In this document: positions 5,483 through 10,237 of the stretch, piece after piece
Layout of the letters: the number at the start of each line of letters is the position of its first letter
How positions within the stretch are numbered: position 1 is the stretch's first letter
Assembly: GCA_018065375.1 (NCBI GenBank)
Contig: JAGHTJ010000051.1
Span: 1 to 10,237, forward strand
DNA from: Candidatus Equinaster intestinalis
GTDB taxonomy: Bacteria > Bacillota_A > Clostridia > Oscillospirales > Acutalibacteraceae
Direction of reading: 5' to 3'
Length of the DNA stretch: 10,237 nucleotides
Translations under genes and position numbers: made by a program
The notes under the pieces: model-generated
Seen by the model: the letters and a program-made list of their open reading frames with translations, nothing else
Told to the model about the DNA's origin: nothing
The model's database searches: none

Positions 5483-8119
5483 TTACATTTCCTTGATAGC
5501 TGCCTGGGCGGCTGCGAGACGAGCAATCGGAACACGGAAGGGTGAGCATGATACATAATCAAGGCCAATCTTGTGGCAGAACTCAACCGAAACGGGGTCG
5601 CCGCCGTGCTCACCGCAGATACCGCAGTGCATGGTGGGACGAACGCCCTTACCGAGTGTAACAGCCATTTCCATAAGCTTACCAACACCGGTCTGGTCAA
5701 GCTTTGCAAACGGATCGTTCTCGTAAATCTTCTGGTCGTAGTAAGCACCAAGGAACTTACCTGCATCGTCACGGCTGAAGCCGAAGGTCATCTGGGTAAG
5801 GTCGTTAGTACCGAAGCAGAAGAATTCAGCTTCTTTAGCAATATCGTCAGCAGTTAAAGCCGCACGCGGAATCTCAATCATGGTACCAACCTCATACTTA
5901 AGGTCAGCGCCGGCTGCTTTGATTTCAGCATCGGCAGTAGCAACAACTACGTCCTTAACAAACTTAAGCTCTTTAACTTCGCCTACGAGCGGAATCATAA
6001 TTTCGGGAACAATGTTCCAGTCACTATGAGCCTTCTTAACATTGATAGCCGCACGGATAACCGCCTTGGTCTGCATCTTTGCAATTTCAGGATAGGTTAC
6101 GGTAAGACGGCATCCACGGTGACCCATCATCGGGTTGAACTCATGGAGTGAAGAAATAAGGTTCTTAATATCTTCAACCGACTTGCCCTGTGCCTTTGCA
6201 AGAGCTTCAATGTCAGCTTCCTCGGTAGGAACGAACTCATGAAGCGGAGGATCGAGGAAACGGATAGTTACCGGGCAACCTTCAAGTGCTTCATAAAGCT
6301 TTTCAAAGTCTCCCTGCTGATAGGGAAGAATCTTATCAAGAGCAACTTCTCTTTCTTCAACGGTGTCTGCACAGATCATTTCGCGGAAAGCGGCAATTCT
6401 GTCAGCCTCGAAGAACATGTGCTCTGTACGGCAAAGACCGATACCCTCTGCGCCGAGCTCACGAGCCTTTTTAGCATCGCGGGGAGTATCTGCATTGGTG
6501 CGAACCTTAAGCTTTCTGTACTTATCAGCCCACGCCATAATTCTGCCGAACTCGCCGGCGATTTGAGCATCAACGGTGGGGATAATCTCGCCGTAAATGT
6601 TACCGGTAGTACCGTCAATCGAAATGAAGTCGCCCTCGCAGAAGGTCTTGCCTGCAAGCTCGAACTTCTTGTTGGCTTCGTCCATCTTAATATCACCGCA
6701 ACCGGATACACAGCAGGTACCCATACCACGGGCAACAACGGCTGCGTGAGAGGTCATACCGCCGCGAACGGTGAGAATACCTTGAGCGGCTTTCATACCG
6801 GTAATATCCTCGGGTGAGGTTTCAAGACGAACAAGAACTACCTTTTCGCCCTTTGCATTCCAGGCTTCTGCATCGTCAGCAGTAAATACAACCTTACCGC
6901 AGGCAGCACCGGGAGAAGCACCGAGACCCTTACCGAGCGGAGTAGCGGCCTTGAGAGCCTTTGCATCAAACTGCGGATGGAGAAGGGTATCAAGGTTACG
7001 CGGGTCAATCATAGCAACAGCCTTTTTCTCGTCAATCATCTTTTCGTCAACGAGGTCGCAGGCAATCTTAAGAGCGGCTTGAGCGGTTCTCTTACCGTTA
7101 CGGCACTGGAGCATATAGAGCTTACCGTTTTCAACGGTGAATTCCATATCCTGCATATCGCGGTAATGGTCTTCGAGAAGGTCGCAAACCTTTACAAATT
7201 CAGCATAAGCTTCGGGGAACTCCTGCTCCATTTGAGCAATGGGCATAGGAGTACGAACGCCTGCAACAACGTCTTCACCCTGGGCATTCTTAAGGAATTC
7301 GCCCATGAGCTTCTTTTCGCCGGTAGCAGGGTCACGGGTAAAGGCAACGCCGGTACCGGAATTTTCATTAAGGTTACCGAATACCATCGGCATTACGTTT
7401 ACTGCAGTACCCCATGAATACGGAATATCGTTATCACGGCGATAAACGTTTGCACGCGGATTGTCCCAAGAACGGAAAACAGCTTCGATAGCAAGCTTGA
7501 GCTGTTCAACCGGGTCAACAGGGAAGTCCTGACCGAGCTGATTCTTATATTCAGCCTTAAACTGGTCAGCGAGCTCCTTAAGGTCAGCGGCGGTGAGCTC
7601 TACATCGAACTTAACGCCCTTTTCGGCTTTCATCTTGTCGATAAGCTCTTCGAAATATTTCTTGCCGACTTCCATAACAACATCGGAGAACATCTGAATA
7701 AATCTTCTGTATGAGTCGTAAACGAATCTTTCAAATTTGGGGTCGGGGTTACCTGCTATCATAGCGGCAACAACTTCATCGTTAAGACCGAGGTTGAGGA
7801 TAGTATCCATCATACCGGGCATTGAAGCACGAGCGCCCGAACGAACCGAAACGAGAAGGGGATTTTTAAGGTCGCCAAAGCGTTTGCCGTTGATTTTTTC
7901 CATCTCGGCAACACCTGCCATAGCCTGTGCCATAATCTCGTCATTGATTTTTCTGCCGTCTTCATAGTACTGCGTGCAGGCTTCGGTAGAAATTGTGAAA
8001 CCCTGGGGAACGGGAAGACCGATTCTGGTCATCTCTGCAAGGTTAGCCCCCTTACCGCCGAGAAGCTCACGCATCGTTGCGTCACCTTCACTGAAAAGGT
8101 ATACATACTTTTTAGCCAT
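5483..8119 (-). CDS. ppdK: Pyruvate, phosphate dikinase
   Basis: The enzyme (EC 2.7.9.1) interconverts ATP, Pi and pyruvate with AMP, PPi and phosphoenolpyruvate; in anaerobic Clostridia it commonly runs with or in place of pyruvate kinase. At 878 residues it matches the family (about 874 in Clostridium symbiosum). The N-terminal ATP-grasp nucleotide domain opens with LLGGKGANLAEM (19-30) and includes VRSGARASMPGMMDT (92-106). The swivelling domain carries the phospho-accepting His458 in GGMTSHAAVVARGMG (453-467). The C-terminal TIM barrel for PEP/pyruvate contains FGTNDLTQMTFGFSRDD and CGICGEHGGD (832-841), in which Cys835 corresponds to the catalytic cysteine. No key residue is missing. ATG 8119 has a full GGAGGT (8125-8130) 5 nt upstream. 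Codon bias is strong and G+C is higher than in nearby genes, consistent with high expression. The gene has its own promoter and terminator. Confidence 0.98.
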   Translation of the reverse strand: MAKKYVYLFSEGDATMRELLGGKGANLAEMTRIGLPVPQGFTISTEACTQYYEDGRKINDEIMAQAMAGVAEMEKINGKRFGDLKNPLLVSVRSGARASMPGMMDTILNLGLNDEVVAAMIAGNPDPKFERFVYDSYRRFIQMFSDVVMEVGKKYFEELIDKMKAEKGVKFDVELTAADLKELADQFKAEYKNQLGQDFPVDPVEQLKLAIEAVFRSWDNPRANVYRRDNDIPYSWGTAVNVMPMVFGNLNENSGTGVAFTRDPATGEKKLMGEFLKNAQGEDVVAGVRTPMPIAQMEQEFPEAYAEFVKVCDLLEDHYRDMQDMEFTVENGKLYMLQCRNGKRTAQAALKIACDLVDEKMIDEKKAVAMIDPRNLDTLLHPQFDAKALKAATPLGKGLGASPGAACGKVVFTADDAEAWNAKGEKVVLVRLETSPEDITGMKAAQGILTVRGGMTSHAAVVARGMGTCCVSGCGDIKMDEANKKFELAGKTFCEGDFISIDGTTGNIYGEIIPTVDAQIAGEFGRIMAWADKYRKLKVRTNADTPRDAKKARELGAEGIGLCRTEHMFFEADRIAAFREMICADTVEEREVALDKILPYQQGDFEKLYEALEGCPVTIRFLDPPLHEFVPTEEADIEALAKAQGKSVEDIKNLISSLHEFNPMMGHRGCRLTVTYPEIAKMQTKAVIRAAINVKKAHSDWNIVPEIMIPLVGEVKELKFVKDVVVATADAEIKAAGADLKYEVGTMIEIPRAALTADDIAKEAEFFCFGTNDLTQMTFGFSRDDAGKFLGAYYDQKIYENDPFAKLDQTGVGKLMEMAVTLGKGVRPTMHCGICGEHGGDPVSVEFCHKIGLDYVSCSPFRVPIARLAAAQAAIKEM

Positions 8120-8132
8120 TTTTTACCTCCTA

Positions 8133-8161
8133 TAATTTCGCGAACTGTGTTCGCATAATTA
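8133..8161. promoter_or_regulatory. 29-bp palindrome in the ppdK leader
   Basis: The dyad has outer 5-nt arms TAATT (8133-8137) and AATTA (8157-8161), and inner 6-nt arms GCGAAC (8140-8145) and GTTCGC (8149-8154). The centre is 3 nt, with 2-nt unpaired steps on each side, and symmetry is exact around 8147. It lies between the predicted transcription start (near 8187) and the ribosome site (8125-8130). It could therefore work as an mRNA stem-loop next to the Shine-Dalgarno sequence or as a repressor operator. Confidence 0.5.
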
Positions 8162-8193
8162 ACACATTTTACTATTTTTTTGAATAGCAATTT

Positions 8194-8222
8194 ATTATAA
8201 CACTATTTTACCCTTTTTTAAA
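8194..8222 (-). promoter_or_regulatory. ppdK promoter, extended -10
   Basis: On the minus strand a perfect TATAAT (8194-8199) is preceded by TGT, an extended -10 element. The matching -35 position (TTTAAA, 8217-8222, 17-nt spacer) is poor, as is common for extended -10 promoters. Runs of A and T from 8223 to 8270 just upstream could act as an UP element. The predicted leader is about 68 nt. Confidence 0.65.
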
Positions 8223-8250
8223 GCCTTTTTTTAAATTTTTGGGGAATTTT

Positions 8251-8270
8251 TTAAAATTTGTTAAAATTTG
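8251..8270. repeat. Perfect 10-bp tandem repeat upstream of ppdK promoter
   Basis: TTAAAATTTG occurs twice in direct succession (8251-8260 and 8261-8270), within an A/T-tract region upstream of the ppdK -35 position. It may be a simple slippage product or part of a curved or UP-like upstream element. Confidence 0.6.
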
Positions 8271-8336
8271 CGCAAAAAACAGTCGTTTTTGCCTTGCTTT
8301 TGAACAGTTTTGAGAAAATTCCGGCAGAAAATAAAA

Positions 8337-8360
8337 ACCACTCCGCGTTTACAGAGTGGT
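8337..8360 (-). terminator. Terminator of the zinc peptidase gene
   Basis: Arms ACCACTC (8337-8343) and GAGTGGT (8354-8360) extend inward, on the minus-strand RNA, by a G-U and a G-C pair. The stem is followed by UUUUUAUUUU. It begins 7 nt after the peptidase stop and separates that gene from ppdK. Confidence 0.85.
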
Positions 8361-8367
8361 AAGAATA

Positions 8368-9057
8368 TTATCTTCTTCGGTTTCCTCTTGTGAGCAGTAT
8401 AAGACGCAGCAGCTGAAGTATCGAGGAGAAAAGAGCCGCAACATAGGTCATTGCCGCCGATTTCAATACCTTTTTTGCACCTGTAAGCTCGTCTCCCACC
8501 AAAATATTATCGGTTTCGAGAATTGCCAGAGCTCTGCTTGATGCATTAAATTCAACCGGCAATGTAATCAGCTGAAATGCAACAACAAATATAAAGAGAA
8601 TAACCCCTATTTTCGCAAGCTGTAAAAAGCCGAGTATCAAGCCTATCAGTATAAGCGGCCAGGATAAATAAGAGCCGATATTTGCAAGGGGTACCGATAA
8701 GGAGCGAAGCTTAAGCGGGGCATAGTCGGTGTGGTGCTGAATGGCATGACCGCATTCGTGGGCGGCAACGCCGATTGCCGCAACCGAGCATGAGCCGTAA
8801 ACCGTTTCGGAAAGCCTTAAAACCTTTTCTTTAGGCGAATAATGGTCGGTAAGGTTTCCGCGGATTGTTTCTATCCTTACATCATTTATGCCCGCCTGCC
8901 TTAAAATTCTTTCGGCAACGGCCTGTGCAGTAAGCCCCCTGCTGTTTAGGGTATTGCTGTATTTTTTAAATGTGCTGTTTACCCTTACCGATGCTATCAT
9001 ACTGATAACGGCACCGATTAAAACCAAAATATATGTCGGGTCAAAATAATATGGCAT
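8368..9057 (-). CDS. YugP-like membrane zinc metallopeptidase
   Basis: This 229-residue protein matches the neutral zinc metallopeptidase family typified by Bacillus YugP (Zn_peptidase_2), at the usual length of about 225-230. An N-terminal hydrophobic helix (8-24) anchors the protein. The zinc motif is AAHECGHAIQHH with His100, Glu101 and His104. Further hydrophobic helices lie at about 123-145, 148-167 and 200-222. The conserved segment LPVEFNASSRA (166-176) contains Glu169, a likely third zinc ligand by analogy with other gluzincins. It probably cleaves membrane or membrane-proximal proteins, but no substrate is known for the family as far as I can say. The ATG at 9057 has GGAGGG (9065-9070) 7 nt upstream. 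The gene is monocistronic, with its own consensus promoter and terminator, and divergent from the LRR gene. Family confident; role unknown. Confidence 0.92.
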   Translation of the reverse strand: MPYYFDPTYILVLIGAVISMIASVRVNSTFKKYSNTLNSRGLTAQAVAERILRQAGINDVRIETIRGNLTDHYSPKEKVLRLSETVYGSCSVAAIGVAAHECGHAIQHHTDYAPLKLRSLSVPLANIGSYLSWPLILIGLILGFLQLAKIGVILFIFVVAFQLITLPVEFNASSRALAILETDNILVGDELTGAKKVLKSAAMTYVAALFSSILQLLRLILLTRGNRRR

Positions 9058-9085
9058 AAGGGTTCCCTCCGTATGTTTTTATAAA

Positions 9086-9116
9086 GCCGAAATGCGGCAT
9101 CTCCGCCATAAGGCGG
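9086..9116 (-). promoter_or_regulatory. Two tandem hairpins in the peptidase leader
   Basis: The predicted leader contains CCGCC-TTAT-GGCGG (9103-9116), then GCCG-CATTT-CGGC (9086-9098), both complete on the minus strand. The second ends about 15 nt before the ribosome site. Two GC-rich hairpins in an otherwise AT-rich 60-nt leader suggest RNA stability or translation control. They do not match a riboswitch class I know. Confidence 0.45.
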
Positions 9117-9122
9117 TTATAT

Positions 9123-9151
9123 ATTATATGAGATATTTTCTTGCTTGTCAA
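9123..9151 (-). promoter_or_regulatory. Consensus promoter of the zinc peptidase gene
   Basis: On the minus strand TTGACA (9146-9151), a 17-nt spacer and TATAAT (9123-9128) form a perfect SigA consensus promoter. The start would be near 9116, at the foot of the first leader hairpin. Confidence 0.9.
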
Positions 9152-9199
9152 CCTTTTTTGAACTTTATTTCCATTATTTTAAAAAAGGCGAAAAATCTG

Positions 9200-9228
9200 T
9201 TGACTTTCGGCATTTTTATAAATATAAT
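9200..9228 (+). promoter_or_regulatory. Promoter of the LRR protein gene
   Basis: TTGACT (9200-9205), a 17-nt spacer and TATAAT (9223-9228) give a near-consensus promoter with a leader of about 50 nt. A second TTGACA (9230-9235) follows immediately but lacks a good -10 partner. This promoter is back to back with the peptidase promoter, their -35 boxes about 50 bp apart. Confidence 0.8.
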
Positions 9229-9286
9229 GTTGACACTTGACTCAAAATTTATAAGTAGAAAAAAATGAGATTTAAAAGGAGAAGCT

Positions 9287-10120
9287 ATGAACAATTACAA
9301 CGATTTTGAAATAGAAAACGGATATGTAACAAAATATTCGGGTAAAGGCGGAGATATTGTTATCCCCGAGGGTGTAACCGGAATAGAAGAGTTGGTTTTT
9401 TACGGCATTGAAAAGGGAATAAAAAGTATAACCGTGCCCAAAACCGTAACACATATCAACAGTATGGTTTTCAAGGGTGCCTGCGAGCCCTTTGAGTTGA
9501 AAGTAGATAGCGAAAACCCCGTATTCTGCTCTGAAGACGGCGTCTTGTTCAGCAAGGATAAAACCATGTTGATTTGCTGTCCGGCAAGCAAGGCGGGAGA
9601 ATACACCGTGCCGGAATGTGTGAAAACGCTGGGATTTACGGCATTCTGGAACTGCATACAGCTTACAAGGATTGTGCTTCCTGCCGGGCTCGAGAGTATC
9701 GGAGAAGAAACCTTTGACGGTTGCGATTCCCTTGAGCGGGTTGATGTAGCCATCGAAAACCCATTTTTTTCTTCGGTGGACGGAGTTTTATTCAATAAGG
9801 ATAAAACGAGGCTTCTGCTGCACCCGGCGGCAAGAATGGAAGCGTACGTAATCCCGCAGGGCGTTAAAGAAATAGCGTGCTGTGCATTTATAAGCAGTAC
9901 CGCACTTAAAAGGGTGATAATACCGGAAAGTGTAACCGAAATCGGCTACTGTGCTTTTGCGCTTTGCTCAAACCTTTTAAGCGTAACCATACCGGCAAGC
10001 GTAACAAAAATAGGTGAAGACGTATTTAATATGTGTTATGACGTTATGATATGTACTACCGCGGGAAGCTGTGCCGAAAAATATGCAAGGGAAAACGGTA
10101 TTCCTTTCAGTATTTGTTGA
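9287..10120 (+). CDS. BspA-like leucine-rich-repeat protein, cytosolic form
   Basis: This 277-residue protein is built almost wholly of LRR_5 (BspA/TpLRR) repeats, each carrying a pattern like VTIPxSVTxIGxxAFxxCxxLxxV. A leader, NDFEIENGYVTKYSGKGGDIVIPEGV (5-30), precedes the repeats. They end with the usual cap in which an Ala-Glu-Lys-Tyr-Ala helix is followed by NGIPF. There is no signal peptide, transmembrane helix or sortase motif, so it should be cytosolic, unlike surface-exposed BspA proteins. Two 60-residue blocks (73-132 and 154-213) align without gaps with about 27 identities. Each has a DGVLFxKDKTxL hairpin insertion between LRRs, so the core arose by duplication. AAGGAG (9276-9281) lies 5 nt before the ATG. 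Such proteins are usually protein-binding scaffolds in gut Firmicutes; the partner is unknown. Confidence 0.88.
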   Translation: MNNYNDFEIENGYVTKYSGKGGDIVIPEGVTGIEELVFYGIEKGIKSITVPKTVTHINSMVFKGACEPFELKVDSENPVFCSEDGVLFSKDKTMLICCPASKAGEYTVPECVKTLGFTAFWNCIQLTRIVLPAGLESIGEETFDGCDSLERVDVAIENPFFSSVDGVLFNKDKTRLLLHPAARMEAYVIPQGVKEIACCAFISSTALKRVIIPESVTEIGYCAFALCSNLLSVTIPASVTKIGEDVFNMCYDVMICTTAGSCAEKYARENGIPFSIC

Positions 10121-10124
10121 AAAG

Positions 10125-10188
10125 CCCGGAAAAACCGAAGAAGATTCGCCCGGGAAAAGATAAACCTTTCCCCGGCACGCACGCGGGC
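10125..10188. repeat. GC-rich inverted-repeat cluster after the LRR gene
   Basis: After the LRR stop the sequence turns GC-rich with nested complementary segments: CCCGG (10125-10129) with CCGGG (10150-10154), CCGGGAAA with a later TTTCCCCGG (one bulge), and GCCCG (10148-10152) with CGGGC (10184-10188). No open frame is present. One of the alternative folds could terminate the LRR transcript, but none is followed by a clear U tract. It probably belongs with the hairpins at 10192-10228. Confidence 0.45.
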
Positions 10189-10191
10189 ACC

Positions 10192-10228
10192 AAAACAGTC
10201 CACCGGACTGTTTTTATCGCTTTGCGAT
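10192..10228 (+). terminator. Tandem hairpins at right edge: terminator-like repeat
   Basis: AAAACAGTCC (10192-10201) pairs with GGACTGTTTT (10205-10214) around the loop ACC, giving a 10-bp stem with a U run. It is followed at once by a second small hairpin, ATCGC-TTT-GCGAT (10216-10228). The first can terminate transcription in either direction. The pair of stems without spacing looks like a mobile or dispersed intergenic element of gut Clostridia rather than a plain terminator; that is from memory and untested. The element may continue beyond the window. Confidence 0.6.
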
Positions 10229-10237
10229 TGCCCTGTT

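Noticed and set aside
6239..6817. Long plus-strand open frames opposite ppdK (also 6977-7417 and 5573-5857)
   Set aside because: They are antisense shadows produced by the strong codon bias of ppdK. The ppdK frame is intact with all catalytic motifs.
8140..8154. LexA (SOS) box in the ppdK leader
   Set aside because: The half-sites GAAC and GTTC match, but the spacer is 3 nt rather than the 4 nt of the Gram-positive LexA site, and ppdK is not a known SOS gene. I keep it only as an unassigned palindrome.
9086..9116. Riboswitch upstream of the zinc peptidase gene
   Set aside because: The two hairpins are short and simple, with no conserved aptamer core I recognise and no terminator/antiterminator pair.

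Overview
The window looks like chromosome of a low-to-moderate G+C Clostridia-type Firmicute, probably a gut member of the Oscillospirales/Ruminococcaceae-Lachnospiraceae sphere. This is inference from gene content: a PPi-linked pyruvate phosphate dikinase, a YugP-type membrane zinc peptidase and a BspA-like leucine-rich-repeat protein, with strong GGAGG ribosome sites, TTGACA/TATAAT promoters and tight U-tailed terminators. No mobile element, CRISPR array, tRNA or rRNA is visible.

Layout. 1-452 is AT-rich and carries no convincing gene, only a leftward terminator near 247-279 and a possible outward promoter at the left edge. 453-1121 (-) is an unrecognised AT-rich gene for a two-helix membrane protein with a charged helix. 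It is divergent from a compact + strand operon at 1368-4869: a cytosolic clan-A (GH5-like) glycoside hydrolase, a D-lyxose/D-mannose ketol-isomerase starting on an ATGA overlap, and a PfkB-type fructokinase starting 2 nt after the isomerase stop. A strong bidirectional hairpin at 4902-4937 closes the operon. On the - strand follow a 125-residue three-helix membrane protein (4973-5350), ppdK (5483-8119) and a YugP-like zinc metallopeptidase (8368-9057), each apparently with its own promoter and separated by terminators. 9287-10120 (+) encodes a cytosolic BspA-type LRR protein, divergent from the peptidase. The right edge (about 10125-10237) is a GC-rich cluster of inverted repeats that looks like part of a dispersed intergenic repeat.

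How the genes fit together. The best functional story is the three-gene operon. The hydrolase would release mannose (or a related sugar) from an imported oligosaccharide inside the cell, the cupin isomerase would turn D-mannose into D-fructose, and the kinase would make fructose 6-phosphate. That route enters glycolysis without mannose kinase or mannose-6-phosphate isomerase. It is an inference from family functions and gene order; no transporter is in the window. ppdK serves the PEP/pyruvate node of glycolysis. The peptidase, LRR protein and small membrane proteins have no visible link to the sugar operon.

The most unusual non-coding signals are a 29-bp palindrome in the ppdK leader, two tandem hairpins in the peptidase leader, a small dyad at the predicted start of the sugar operon transcript, and the repeat cluster at the right edge.
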